From Thermohalobaculum sp039822785 (GTDB taxonomy: Bacteria; Pseudomonadota; Alphaproteobacteria; Rhodobacterales; Rhodobacteraceae), in assembly GCA_039822785.1 (NCBI GenBank), contig JBCBMO010000007.1, forward strand, positions 1 to 64,000: a stretch of DNA of 64,000 nucleotides, given 5' to 3'. This document shows, one piece after another, positions 16,950 through 26,221 of the stretch. The stretch's first letter is position 1, and the number at the start of each line of letters is the position of its first letter. The notes beneath the pieces are model-generated. The model was not told the origin of the DNA. It worked only from the letters and a program-made list of their open reading frames with translations, and did no database searches. Position numbers and translations under genes: made by a program.

Positions 16950-17894
16950 CTAGGACTGTCCATTGCCGTCTGATGCCTGCGCGCCCTGGGTCGACGGTGC
17001 AACCAGCGCTTCGGGGAACGCCCGTTCCATCACCTCGCGGAGGCCTCGATCGGCGAGCACTTCGCTCATGAAGCTTGGATCATTCTCCAGCCTGCGCCAG
17101 CGACTGATCAAATCCTGGGACGCCAGCACCTGGCTGCGACCGGTGAAGGAGCTGCCGCCTCCCTGGAAGGAGGGCTTCGTATCCATACGGTCGATCGCCT
17201 CTCCGTCGAAGACCCGGTGCAAGAGTTCCTGTCGATAATCCACGCTGGTGAGCCAGCGATTGTAGATCACCGGGATCACACCGTCATGCGGCTCGTCCAG
17301 GACCCGAAAGTTATCGTTGAACAGCGCGATCTCGCTACGGCCATCGCGGGTCTGGCGCTTGTCCGATTTCATGCGGCTGGCGAGCAGGTTGTACGGGTCG
17401 CGGAGGATGACGATCGGCCGGATCGCTGCCGAGCGGCCATGGTAGGCGGGATTGACCGGTTTCAGGAAGGCATCGATCGAGAAGTCCTCGTAACTCAGCA
17501 CGAGCAAATCGAGCGGATCGAAATCTCTCCGCCGGCGTCGGCGCACCTCGGTGAAATAGGCCGCCGGCTCGGCGGGTGGCGGCGCCGGGGCCCAGTACTG
17601 GGCCCGCGTCCGGAAGGCATTGGCGCCAGGGCTGACGTTGTTGAGATGCAGCTGTCGTCCCGTCGGCCTGCTCGCCGCTCGGGACCGCATGAGCCAGTTG
17701 ACGACCGCATGGTTGCCGGCTCGGCGCATGCCCAGAACACGTAGCTCAAAGGTGTTGACCACGCCCTCACCGAGAGGGCGCCGGTAATCCAGCCACCAAT
17801 CTTCGATCTGCGCAAACAACCGGTTTCGCAGGGCAAACTCCGCGAACCGTCCGGGATCTTGCACCATCAAGCGAAGCTTTTTGGCGAGTCTCAT
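16950..17894 (-). CDS. Sulfotransferase-like protein
   Basis: 314 aa. LGMRRAGNHAVVNWLM (residues about 54-69) resembles the 5'-PSB phosphate loop and IVILRDPYNLLASRM the 3'-phosphate motif that bind PAPS in sulfotransferases. The acceptor is unknown. Start at 17894 (MRLAKK) is chosen because GGGGTGA precedes it; an upstream in-frame ATG at 18011 lacks support. It stands alone on its strand. GC appears somewhat lower than neighbours, which fits a surface-glycan or accessory gene. Confidence 0.65.
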   Translation of the reverse strand: MRLAKKLRLMVQDPGRFAEFALRNRLFAQIEDWWLDYRRPLGEGVVNTFELRVLGMRRAGNHAVVNWLMRSRAASRPTGRQLHLNNVSPGANAFRTRAQYWAPAPPPAEPAAYFTEVRRRRRRDFDPLDLLVLSYEDFSIDAFLKPVNPAYHGRSAAIRPIVILRDPYNLLASRMKSDKRQTRDGRSEIALFNDNFRVLDEPHDGVIPVIYNRWLTSVDYRQELLHRVFDGEAIDRMDTKPSFQGGGSSFTGRSQVLASQDLISRWRRLENDPSFMSEVLADRGLREVMERAFPEALVAPSTQGAQASDGNGQS

Positions 17895-18073
17895 GATCAC
17901 CCCAGCTCTCTGAAATTCTTCTGCACCGCAACAACGGCGCGCCGAGCTAAACCGGTAGGCGCGATCGCTCGTCAAGCAGGTAGCCAATGCCACTGCCCAT
18001 CGGTTCGGCACACTGCTGAAACGGCAAGACGACGACGCAGCGCATGCTGGACTGAGACCGATGCGGCCCAGGG

Positions 18074-18385
18074 CTAGCGCCCGAGGGCGCGGCGGTCGGC
18101 ATCGGTAAGCACCGGGGCGCTCGCAGCCGCTGCGGCGGCGTTCTGCTGGCGTGCGGCCTCGGTCAGATCCACGGTGATCGCAACACCCTCCGCGGGGTCG
18201 GGCACATCGTCGGTGAAGGCGCCGGGCGCCGGTGCCTCCGGCACATCGACCAGCCGCGGATAGGGCGCATCGGCCACGTCGGGGCTCTCGGGCACGTCAT
18301 ACTCCCCGAACAGCGCAACGGTGCCGCAACCGGCAAGCGCCAGGGGGCCGAGAAGGACGAGCAGGGCAAGACTGGCAGGGCGCAT
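18074..18385 (-). CDS. Small lipoprotein of unknown function
   Basis: 103 aa. A clear type II signal (LALLVLLGPLALAGC) with the lipidated Cys at about residue 20, followed by a Pro/Asp/Ala-rich low-complexity stretch and a short Ala run (QQNAAAAAASAP). No fold is recognised. Probably an outer-membrane-anchored protein. It is divergent from phaC, with 168 bp between the two starts. Confidence 0.7.
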   Translation of the reverse strand: MRPASLALLVLLGPLALAGCGTVALFGEYDVPESPDVADAPYPRLVDVPEAPAPGAFTDDVPDPAEGVAITVDLTEAARQQNAAAAAASAPVLTDADRRALGR

Positions 18386-18553
18386 TCGGGCTCACTGACT
18401 TATATCAACGCCGGGCGAGATGGGGCACATTAGAACGCAGCGCGCATCGAGGGCCAGTGCCGTCTCCGGTTCTGTCCACGCGGGCCAAAACCACAGGACC
18501 CCGGACACGGGGCGATTATGGACCCCGATCAAGCGGGGCGAGGAGGAGACGCC

Positions 18554-20392
18554 ATGGCTAAGGATGACGCGCAGAAATCCGGCAGTGCGCCCGCACCCAA
18601 GGGATCCCCGCTCCCGGTCGCCCAGGAGGCGCCGCTGACCGAGCGGCTGCAGGCGCTGGCGGATCGGTCGCAGAAGATCTGGATGCGCTCCCTCGACCGC
18701 GCCATCGACGACATCACCACGCTGCGCCCTGATCCGCTGAACGCCACACCCGCCATGGCGCGCCTCGCCTACAGCTATGTCGACAACCCCGCCAAGGGGA
18801 TGGAGGCGGCGGTCGCCTATTGGTCCGCCCAGGCGGATCTCTGGCTGAGCATCTGGCAGAAGGGGATGGGCGGCCAGGGGATCGAGCCCATTCGGCCGCC
18901 GGCGCGGGCCGACAAGCGCTTCAAGAACGAGGCCTGGGAGAACAATCCCTTCCTCGACTATCTCAAACAGTCCTACCTGCTCACCGCCGACTGGCTGACC
19001 GACCGGGTCAAGACCGCCGAGACTCTCTCGGTGCAGGACCGCAAGAAACTCGACCTGGTGCTGCGCAACTTCGTCGAGGCGCACGCCCCCTCGAACTTCG
19101 CGGGCCTCAACCCGGACGTGCTGGAAGCGACCATCGAGGAGAAGGGCGAGAACCTGCTCCGCGGCATCGAGCATCTGGTGCGCGACATCGAGAAGGGCGA
19201 CGGGGTTCTGCGCATTCGCCAGACCGACATGGAGGCCTTCGCCGTCGGCGATAATGTCGCCAATGCGCCCGGCACCGTGATCTTCGAGAACGAGGTCATG
19301 CAGCTCATCCAGTACGCGCCCAGCACCGACACGGTGTATAAGCGCCCGCTGCTGATCTGCCCGCCCTGGATCAACAAGTTCTACATCCTCGATCTCAACG
19401 AGAAGAAGTCGATGGTGCGCTGGCTGACCAGCCAGGGGCACACGGTCTTCCTGATCTCCTGGGTCAACCCGTCCGAGAAGCAGAAGGACGAGACCTGGGA
19501 CAGCTACATGCAAAAGGGCGTGCTGACCGCGATCGACAAAGCGCTGGAGGAGAGCGGCGCCGACAAGCTCAACATCGTGGGATACTGCATCGGCGGCACC
19601 ATGTTGGGCACCACACTCAGCTACCTGGCGGCAAAGGGTGACGAGCGACTCGCATCGGCCACCTTCTTCACCACGCAGCTCGAGTTCTCCGATGCCGGCG
19701 AGCTTCAGGCCTTTGTGGACGAGGAGGTCTTGGACGGGCTGAAGCCCGCGGTGGAGGAGCACGGCGTGCTCTCCTCGGAGAACATGTTCAACGCCTTCAA
19801 CTGCCTGCGCTCGACCGATCTCATCTGGTCGTTCGTCGTGAACAACTACCTGCTGGGCAAGGGGAATTTCCCCTTCGACCTGCTCTACTGGAACTCCGAC
19901 AGCACCTCGATGCCGGGGCACGTGCACCTGCAGTATCTCGACACCTTCTACAACCAGAACCTGCTGGCGAAGGGGGAGATGGTGGTCCATGGCGTCACGC
20001 TGGACCCCAAGAAGGTGACATTGCCCTGCTATCATGTCGCCACAGTCGAGGACCACATTGCCCCCGCTGACAGTGCGTATCGTGGTGCAAAGTTGCTTGG
20101 CGGTCGGCAGCACCGGTTCATTCTTGCGGGCTCTGGTCACATCGCCGGGGTCGTGAACCCGCCTGCCGCCGGAAAGTACCAGTACTGGACGAAGTCCGGC
20201 ATGAAGGGGACATCGCTCAGCGACTGGCGCGAGGGGACGACGGAGACGGCCGGGTCCTGGTGGCCCGACTGGCACGAATGGCTGGCGAAGAAGGCCGGCG
20301 CCCAGGTGACAGCCCGCGAGCCGGGCGCGGTCCTGGGGCGCATCGAGCCCGCCCCTGGCCGCTACGTGCAACGCCGCGCAGACGGGGCCTGA
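18554..20392 (+). CDS. phaC: Class I poly(3-hydroxyalkanoate) synthase
   Basis: 612 aa. Polymerises (R)-3-hydroxyacyl-CoA into PHA granules. The lipase-like box GYCIGG carries the nucleophile Cys345, with catalytic Asp500 (VEDHIAP) and His529 (GSGHIAG), so the triad is intact. The length and N-terminal domain fit class I (no PhaE/PhaR needed). Start at 18554 follows GGAGGAGACGCC. No phasin, phaA or phaB gene is in the window. Two genes follow on the same strand: a PHA-depolymerase/esterase-fold protein lacking its serine and an AAC(3)-like gene. Confidence 0.96.
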   Translation: MAKDDAQKSGSAPAPKGSPLPVAQEAPLTERLQALADRSQKIWMRSLDRAIDDITTLRPDPLNATPAMARLAYSYVDNPAKGMEAAVAYWSAQADLWLSIWQKGMGGQGIEPIRPPARADKRFKNEAWENNPFLDYLKQSYLLTADWLTDRVKTAETLSVQDRKKLDLVLRNFVEAHAPSNFAGLNPDVLEATIEEKGENLLRGIEHLVRDIEKGDGVLRIRQTDMEAFAVGDNVANAPGTVIFENEVMQLIQYAPSTDTVYKRPLLICPPWINKFYILDLNEKKSMVRWLTSQGHTVFLISWVNPSEKQKDETWDSYMQKGVLTAIDKALEESGADKLNIVGYCIGGTMLGTTLSYLAAKGDERLASATFFTTQLEFSDAGELQAFVDEEVLDGLKPAVEEHGVLSSENMFNAFNCLRSTDLIWSFVVNNYLLGKGNFPFDLLYWNSDSTSMPGHVHLQYLDTFYNQNLLAKGEMVVHGVTLDPKKVTLPCYHVATVEDHIAPADSAYRGAKLLGGRQHRFILAGSGHIAGVVNPPAAGKYQYWTKSGMKGTSLSDWREGTTETAGSWWPDWHEWLAKKAGAQVTAREPGAVLGRIEPAPGRYVQRRADGA

Positions 20393-20461
20393 GGCACCGC
20401 CGGCGCTGTCCGTTCCCCCCACGCCGCAGTGCTGACGCGGAAGTGGGGGACGGCGGTGCCG

Positions 20462-21430
20462 ATGGGGTGCAACAGAGTCATCTTGGCAGCGGGGGCCTTG
20501 GGCGCCGCTTTTGCGATCACCGCGCCAGGGACGGCGACGGCAGAGACCTGCGGCGGCGCCGATGCTGCCTGCACTCTGCCCGCTGGCAGTTACCACCTGT
20601 TGAGCCCTGCGGGCGACGGACCGCACCCTGCGGTCATGCTGCTGCACGACGCCGGTGGCAGCGCCGCACAGCTTATGGGCGCCTCAAGCCTGCTGGACAG
20701 CGCCCTCGCCCGTGGCTTTGCCGTGATCGTGCCGCAGGCGCTGGATCAGACGATGGCCGACGGCAGCGTGATGCCCGGCTGGGGCCTTAGCGGGACCCGT
20801 AGCGGCGGGCGCGACGACATCACCTTTATCGAGCGGGTCATCGCCGATAGCGCCGAGCAGCACGGGATCGACGCCTCGCGGATCCTGGTGACCGGCTATG
20901 GCCATGGCGCAGCGCTTACGTGGGAGGCCGCCTGCGCGCGGCCCGAGGCCGCCGCCGCCTTTGCCCCGCGCAACGGCGGCTACTTCGCCGCCCTACCGGA
21001 GGCCTGCGCCGGCGACACTGCGGTCCTGCACATGCATGCCCCGGTGGAGGGCGGCTGGCCCCTGGCTGCCCCCGGCGAGACAGCCGAGGGCGCGGCGCCC
21101 TTTGTGCCGATCCAAGATCATCTCACCCTGGCTGCAGCCGCGTTCGGCTGCGAAGGGCGTGGCGGCAGCGACCTGAGCCTGCCCGCGGGATGGGACGGTG
21201 TCGCCTGGTCGGGCTGCGCGGAGGGGGCCTCGCTCTCGCTCGTGCTTCATCCCGAAAGCGCGCGCACCTCGGCACTGCAGTTCGACGTGATGCTTGACTG
21301 GTTCGAGGCGACCCTGCCGCCGGCAGCGCCGGCGCCGGCGCCGCAGGAGGCGGATCTGACGGACGATGCTCAGGACGTCTCTGCGTTGAGCGCCGAGACG
21401 GCCGCGCCCGTCGAGGAGAGCATCGAATGA
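20462..21430 (+). CDS. Secreted esterase/PHB-depolymerase-fold protein without the nucleophilic serine
   Basis: 322 aa with a signal peptide (ending near ATAETC). The fold resembles LpqC/PHB-depolymerase esterases: HPAVMLLHDAGGSAAQLM near the oxyanion hole, then DDITFIERVI and RILVTGYGHGAALTW. In active members the last motif is G-x-S-x-G; here it is GYGHG, with Gly in the serine position. Activity by the usual mechanism is therefore unlikely, and a binding or pseudoenzyme role is inferred. The C-terminus is a Pro/Ala/acidic tail. GTG 20429 is a possible earlier start. It overlaps the next gene by four bases. Confidence 0.6.
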   Translation: MGCNRVILAAGALGAAFAITAPGTATAETCGGADAACTLPAGSYHLLSPAGDGPHPAVMLLHDAGGSAAQLMGASSLLDSALARGFAVIVPQALDQTMADGSVMPGWGLSGTRSGGRDDITFIERVIADSAEQHGIDASRILVTGYGHGAALTWEAACARPEAAAAFAPRNGGYFAALPEACAGDTAVLHMHAPVEGGWPLAAPGETAEGAAPFVPIQDHLTLAAAAFGCEGRGGSDLSLPAGWDGVAWSGCAEGASLSLVLHPESARTSALQFDVMLDWFEATLPPAAPAPAPQEADLTDDAQDVSALSAETAAPVEESIE

Positions 21431-22347
21431 GGCTGCTGCGCAGCACCGCCCCCGGGGCGGAAGAGCTCGCCATCGAGATCGGCGCCCTCGGCCTCGGCCC
21501 CGGCGACCGGGTGCTGGTGGAGGCTGACCTCGACAGCATCGGAACCGTCATCGGCGGCACGCGCGCGGTGATCGAGGCCCTGATCCACGTCGTCGGCGAC
21601 CACGGCCTGATCATGATGCCCGCCTTCTCGTCCGATGCGCTCATGCCGCCGGTGGACATCGACAGCGACTGGCAGATCCGGGAGCGGGTGGAGGCGCGGG
21701 TGCCCGGCTTCGACCCGTTGCTGTCGCCCGCGGATATCTCGGGCCCCCTCGCCGAGGCGTTCCGCACCTGGCCCGGCGTCGAGCGGAGCTTTCATCCCGT
21801 CTTCTCGCTTACCGCCTATGGCGAGCGGGCATCGCAGATTGTCGCCCAGCACCCTAGGGACTGGGCCATGGGTCCCGAAGGCCCGCTCGGCCGGCTGCTG
21901 GAGGCGCAGAAGCCCAAGGTCCTCAGCCTGGGCCGCCCCTGGCGCTACAGTGCTGCAATGACCATGGCAGAGACAATGGCGCGTCATCGCCGCCTGCGCG
22001 TGATCCGCTTCAAGGATGCCGCGCGTCAGCCGGCGCGCTGGGTTCACGCCCGCGACGTGGCCCGCGACGGCGGCGCGATCTTCAGTGCCGTGGGCGCGGC
22101 CTTCCACGCCACGGGCCGGATGACCGTCGGGCCCGTGGGTGCCTGCGAGGCCGGGCTCTACCGCCTGGACACCATGCTTGCCTTTGCAGCGCCCACGATC
22201 GCAGCCCAGAACGCCGCCCAGAATGCCCAAGGCTATCCGAGCTACCGCTCCCAAGCGGGCGGACCGGCCGAGACGGCCAAGGACGTGGAGCCCGTTCTGC
22301 CGCGCTGCGACCGCCGGTCGTCCCAGGGCATGCCCGTTCGCACCTGA
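21427..22347 (+). CDS. AAC(3)-family N-acetyltransferase-like protein
   Basis: 306 aa. Matches the aminoglycoside 3-N-acetyltransferase/YokD fold: LGLGPGDRVLVEADLDSIG, GGTRAVIEALIHVVGDHGLIMMPAFSSD, ERSFHPVFSLTAYGERA and GPEGPLGRLLEAQ. The usual histidine-bearing segment after VLLLG is replaced (LGRPWRYSAAMTMAETM), so it is a divergent member. Chromosomal family members commonly act on other amines, so antibiotic resistance should not be assumed. ATGA overlap with the upstream esterase-like gene indicates an operon. Confidence 0.7.
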   Translation: MRLLRSTAPGAEELAIEIGALGLGPGDRVLVEADLDSIGTVIGGTRAVIEALIHVVGDHGLIMMPAFSSDALMPPVDIDSDWQIRERVEARVPGFDPLLSPADISGPLAEAFRTWPGVERSFHPVFSLTAYGERASQIVAQHPRDWAMGPEGPLGRLLEAQKPKVLSLGRPWRYSAAMTMAETMARHRRLRVIRFKDAARQPARWVHARDVARDGGAIFSAVGAAFHATGRMTVGPVGACEAGLYRLDTMLAFAAPTIAAQNAAQNAQGYPSYRSQAGGPAETAKDVEPVLPRCDRRSSQGMPVRT

Positions 22348-22368
22348 GCAGACGGCCCCAAGACGGCA

Positions 22369-23277
22369 TCAGGCCACCATCGAGTTCTGCGTGCCGCTCA
22401 GCCTTTCGCGCAGAAAGTCGATGAACACCCGCGCCTTGACCGAAAGATGCCGCGTCTGCGGATAGACCGCATAGAGGCTGAGTTCCGGCCAGGCATGCGT
22501 GTCGAGCACCCGCACGAGATCGCCGGTCGCAACCAAGCGCTCTACGATGAAGTCGGGCTGTAGGGTGACACCCAAGCCCTGCGCCGCCGCGGCGGCCAGC
22601 ACGCTGCCGTTGTTCGCGCGCATGCGCACCGTCATCTGCACGGTGCCGTCCTCACCGTTGGGGCGACGGAAGCGCCAGATGTCCGACCGCTCGGATCCCA
22701 CATAAGCAAGAGCCGGCCAGTCGATCATGTCTTCTGGCGTCGCCGGATGGCCGACGCGGGCCAGAAACTCCGGCGCCGCCACGACCGCCATGCCGGTGGA
22801 CCCGAGCTTGCGCGCAATCAGCGTGCTGTCGCGCAATGTGCCGATCCGCAGTGCCAGATCGAACCCCTCACCGATCAGATCGACCAGCCGGTCGGCCAGG
22901 TCCAGATCGAGCGTGAGGCCCGGATTGGTCGCCACGAAATCATTGATCATTGGCGCAAGGTGCGTTGTGCCAAAATCGAGCGGCGCGGCCACGCGCAGCG
23001 GTCCTGTGAGGGCCCGGGACGCGTCTGAGACCTCGCCCTCCGCCTCTTCGACCTCCGCGAGGATGCGGATGGAGCGGTCGTAAAACGTCTGCCCAGCGTC
23101 CGTTAGCTTCATGCGTCGGGTCGTTCGCATCAATAACTGCACGCCTAGACGGCTTTCCAGCTCTTTGATGCGTCGGCTCACGGCAGAGGGCGCGATCGAC
23201 AGCGTCTCCGCCGCACGGGTCACACTGCCATGATCCACGACATGCACGAAGCATCGCATGTCTTCGAAGCGATCCAT
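22369..23277 (-). CDS. LysR-family transcriptional regulator
   Basis: 302 aa. N-terminal winged HTH (GSVTRAAETLSIAPSAVSRRIKELESRLG), then the LysR effector domain with PLRVAAPLDFG at its start. Divergent from an FMN azoreductase gene with a 118-bp shared intergenic region, the classical arrangement in which the LysR protein controls the neighbour. The ligand is probably a quinone or other electrophile, inferred from the neighbour only. Confidence 0.92.
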   Translation of the reverse strand: MDRFEDMRCFVHVVDHGSVTRAAETLSIAPSAVSRRIKELESRLGVQLLMRTTRRMKLTDAGQTFYDRSIRILAEVEEAEGEVSDASRALTGPLRVAAPLDFGTTHLAPMINDFVATNPGLTLDLDLADRLVDLIGEGFDLALRIGTLRDSTLIARKLGSTGMAVVAAPEFLARVGHPATPEDMIDWPALAYVGSERSDIWRFRRPNGEDGTVQMTVRMRANNGSVLAAAAAQGLGVTLQPDFIVERLVATGDLVRVLDTHAWPELSLYAVYPQTRHLSVKARVFIDFLRERLSGTQNSMVA

Positions 23278-23395
23278 CGATTATTCACCCCCCGGCAAAA
23301 CTCTTGGCCAGAAAATGACACTGCCGGCAAGGAAGGCAAGCACCATGTTGACCTGGACATCCCCACTGTCCTCAGCGGCCCAAGGAGATTCTGCG

Positions 23396-23989
23396 ATGAC
23401 TGTCACCAAACGTCACATTCTGCGCATTGATGCCAGCATGCGCCATAACCAGAGCACGACCCGCGGCCTGACCGATGCGGTCATCGCCAAGATCGGGGCG
23501 GAGGCGACGGTCGCCACCCGCGATCTGACCCAGACGCTGCCCTTCGTGGACGAGACCTGGATCAACGCCAACTTCACCGACCCCGACGCCCGGACCGAGG
23601 AACAGCGCGCCGCCCTCGCCCTCTCCGACACGCTGATCGCGGAGATCCAGGCGGCGGATACGCTGGTCATCGGCCTGCCGATCTACAACTTCGGCGTGCC
23701 CGCGGCGCTCAAAGCCTGGTTCGACCTGGTCGCCCGCGCGCGTGTCACCTTCAAATACACCGAGAATGGGCCGGTCGGTTTGTTGGAAGGCAAGCGTGCG
23801 ATCCTGGTCGCGGCATCCGGCGGGACCGAGGTGGGCAGCGAGATCGACTTCGCCGTGCCCTGGATGAAGCACGTCCTGGGCTTCATCGGCATCCAGGACG
23901 TCACCGTGATCGACGCCGGCCAGCAGATGATGAAGGGCGACGAGGCCGTGACGGCCGCCGAGGCCGAGGTGGCGAAGCTCGCGGCGTGA
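23396..23989 (+). CDS. azoR: FMN-dependent NADH:quinone reductase (azoreductase)
   Basis: 197 aa, normal AzoR/AcpD length. Flavodoxin-like fold: phosphate-binding DASMRHNQSTTRGLTDAV at the start, then LVIGLPIYNFGVPAALKAWFDLVARARVTF, which contacts FMN. It carries out two-electron reduction of quinones and azo compounds with NADH. AAGGAGA fixes the start at 23396. It is divergent from the LysR gene and ends in a strong hairpin. Confidence 0.93.
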   Translation: MTVTKRHILRIDASMRHNQSTTRGLTDAVIAKIGAEATVATRDLTQTLPFVDETWINANFTDPDARTEEQRAALALSDTLIAEIQAADTLVIGLPIYNFGVPAALKAWFDLVARARVTFKYTENGPVGLLEGKRAILVAASGGTEVGSEIDFAVPWMKHVLGFIGIQDVTVIDAGQQMMKGDEAVTAAEAEVAKLAA

Positions 23990-23994
23990 GACCC

Positions 23995-24019
23995 GAAAGC
24001 GGGCCTTGCGCCCGCTTTC
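23995..24019. terminator. Bidirectional terminator between azoR and folE
   Basis: Perfect 10-bp stem GAAAGCGGGC / GCCCGCTTTC with a 5-base loop between convergent genes; the A/T ends of the stem serve both strands. Confidence 0.65.
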
Positions 24020-24052
24020 ACCCCCCTAACGGGAGATGCGCCATCGGCGGGC

Positions 24053-24688
24053 TCAGCCCATCCGGTTGGTCGGATTGCCGATGATGTCCAGAAACTCCTT
24101 GCGGGTGCCGTTATCCTCGCGGAACGCGCCAAGCATAGTCGAGGTCACCATCGAGACGCCGTGCTTGTGCACCCCGCGCGTGGACATGCACTGATGCTCC
24201 GCCTCCAGGACCACCGCCACCCCGCGGGGCATCAGCGCATCCTGCAGCGTATGGGCGATCTGTGCGGTCATCTTCTCCTGCACCTGCAGGCGCTTGGCAT
24301 ACGCATCGACCAGTCGGGCCAGCTTGGAGATGCCGACGACGCGGTTCGTCGGCAGATAGCCGACATGGGCGCGGCCGATGATCGGGGCGAGGTGATGCTC
24401 GCAGTAGCTCTCGAAGCGGATGTCGCGCAGGACGACCATCTCGTCGTAGCCCTCGACCTCCTCGAAGGTCCGCTCCAGCATCTCCGCCGGGTCTTCCTCA
24501 TAGCCGCGGAACCATTCGCGATAGGCGCGGACCACGCGGCCGGGCGTGTCGAGCAGCCCCTCGCGCGCCGGATCGTCGCCGGCCCATCGCAGCAGCGTGC
24601 GGACGGCATCCATCGCCTCGTCTTCGGTTGGCTGGCCTTCCTGCGCCTTGGCGGCACGGATTTTGGCGGCTGGATCCATCTTGTTCAT
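24053..24688 (-). CDS. folE: GTP cyclohydrolase I
   Basis: 211 aa. Converts GTP to 7,8-dihydroneopterin triphosphate, first step of tetrahydrofolate (and queuosine precursor) synthesis. The zinc ligands and active site are present: ESYCEHHLAPIIGRAHVGYLP, then GISKLARLVDAYAKRLQVQE and EAEHQCMSTRGVHK. It is the classical zinc type IA form. Separate transcription unit, convergent with azoR. Confidence 0.97.
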   Translation of the reverse strand: MNKMDPAAKIRAAKAQEGQPTEDEAMDAVRTLLRWAGDDPAREGLLDTPGRVVRAYREWFRGYEEDPAEMLERTFEEVEGYDEMVVLRDIRFESYCEHHLAPIIGRAHVGYLPTNRVVGISKLARLVDAYAKRLQVQEKMTAQIAHTLQDALMPRGVAVVLEAEHQCMSTRGVHKHGVSMVTSTMLGAFREDNGTRKEFLDIIGNPTNRMG

Positions 24689-24842
24689 GGTGGTCTATCC
24701 CCTTCGAGGGCCGGCAGCGTTGCGGAGCAGAGTTAGCCCGGGCCGCCCGTCGCACAATCCACAGGGCGTGAATGGTTCCCAAACGCCACCGTTCAGCCTG
24801 CGGTTTGCCGCCGCACGCGACGGTTGCGATGGCTTCTGCGGG

Positions 24843-26063
24843 TCACACCGCCGCCAGCGCCCGATCGAGATCCTCCGCCAGATCCGCCGGATCCTCCAGC
24901 CCGATCGACAGGCGCACCAGGCCGGGCGTGATGCCGAGGCGCAGACGATCCTCCTCGGTCAGGCGCTGGTGGGTCGTGGTGGTGGGATGGGTCACCAGGC
25001 TCTTGGCATCGCCGAGATTGTTGGAGATCCCCACCAGCGCGAGCGCATCGAGAAAGCGGAAAGCCCCGGCCTGGCCGCCCGCGATCTCCAGCGCCATCAC
25101 CGTGCCCGGCCGGCTCATCTGCTGGGCGGCAAGGTTATGCTGGGGATGCGACGCAAGACCCGGATAGATCACGCGGGTCACCGGCGCCCCGTCGCGCACC
25201 CGGGTATCGAGATGACGCGCCACATGCTCCGCCCCGTCTGTCTGCGCGTCGCAGCGCAGGGCCATCGTCTCCATCGACTTGACCATGACCCAGGCGTTGA
25301 AGGGGCTGAGCGCCGGGCCGGTGTGCTTGGCGAAGGGCTCCACCTCCCTGCGGATGTAGTCCTCGGTGCCAAGCACGATGCCGGCCAGGCAGCGCCCCTG
25401 TCCGTCGACGTATTTGGTGGCGGAATAGACCACCACATCGGCGCCGTGGTCGAGCGGGCGCTGGTACATCGGCGTCGCAAACACGTTGTCGACCACCAGC
25501 CGCGCACCGGCGCCACGGGCCACCTCGGCGACGGCGGCCAGGTCGATGATCTCCAGCGTCGGGTTGGAGGGGGTCTCGAGGAACAGCACCTTCGTCGTGT
25601 CGCGCACCGCCGCGCGCCACTGCGCCAAGTCGGTGCCATCGACGAGCGTGACCTCGATGCCGAACCGCGGGCACAGGGTCTCGATGATGTAGAGGCAGGA
25701 GCCGAAGAGCGCGCGCGCCGCCACCACATGGTCGCCCGCCTTGAGCTGGCACATGATCGAGGCGTTGATCGCCGCCATGCCCGAGGCGAAGGCGAAACCG
25801 GCCTCGGCACCTTCGAGCGCTGCCATGCGATCCTCGAACATCGCGACGGTGGGGTTGCCGTAGCGGGCGTAGATGAAGCCCTCCTCGCCCTCGGCGAGTT
25901 CGCCCTTAAACCGGGCCTCCGCCGCGGCGGCGTTGGGGTAGACGAAGCCCTGGGTCAGGAACATCGCCTCGGACGTCTCGCCGTATTGGCTGCGCCGGGT
26001 GCCGGCGTGCACCAGGTTGGTGCGCGGACGATAGGCCTTGGGCGGGCGGGCAGTGTCAGGCAT
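24843..26063 (-). CDS. metZ: O-succinylhomoserine sulfhydrylase
   Basis: 406 aa. Cys/Met-metabolism PLP enzyme: RYGNPTVAMFEDRMAALEGAE, FASGMAAI, and the PLP lysine in VVYSATKYVDGQGRC. MetZ makes homocysteine from an activated homoserine ester and sulfide (direct sulfhydrylation). The assignment over cystathionine gamma-synthase rests on subfamily wording (RTNLVHAGTRRSQYGETSE) and the SAM-II riboswitch upstream. The ATG at 26063 is preferred to 26102. Confidence 0.9.
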   Translation of the reverse strand: MPDTARPPKAYRPRTNLVHAGTRRSQYGETSEAMFLTQGFVYPNAAAAEARFKGELAEGEEGFIYARYGNPTVAMFEDRMAALEGAEAGFAFASGMAAINASIMCQLKAGDHVVAARALFGSCLYIIETLCPRFGIEVTLVDGTDLAQWRAAVRDTTKVLFLETPSNPTLEIIDLAAVAEVARGAGARLVVDNVFATPMYQRPLDHGADVVVYSATKYVDGQGRCLAGIVLGTEDYIRREVEPFAKHTGPALSPFNAWVMVKSMETMALRCDAQTDGAEHVARHLDTRVRDGAPVTRVIYPGLASHPQHNLAAQQMSRPGTVMALEIAGGQAGAFRFLDALALVGISNNLGDAKSLVTHPTTTTHQRLTEEDRLRLGITPGLVRLSIGLEDPADLAEDLDRALAAV

Positions 26064-26161
26064 CGCGCTCACGTCCTTTGTCGGCCCCATCGCATGGGGC
26101 ACATATCAAACCGGGCCGGCAGGCAGAGCGGATGCCATGCGCCAGGGCGCTTCGGCATCGA

Positions 26162-26221
26162 CCTCTTTAGCGGCATCTTTAACGTGGCCCGCAAGCCGGT
26201 CCGACAAACCGCCACGTCATC
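26162..26221 (-). promoter_or_regulatory. SAM-II riboswitch upstream of metZ
   Basis: Minus strand contains, in order, CGTGGC, CCGGCTTGC, GCCACGTTAAA and GCTAAAG, the conserved strings of the SAM-II (metA motif) pseudoknot; CGTGGC pairs with GCCACG. It sits about 100 nt before the metZ start. SAM binding normally blocks translation of methionine-synthesis genes in alphaproteobacteria. Confidence 0.85.

Noticed and set aside
18392..20647. A 751-codon minus-strand frame opposite phaC
   Set aside because: Antisense shadow of phaC; no motifs, and phaC is secure with a full triad.
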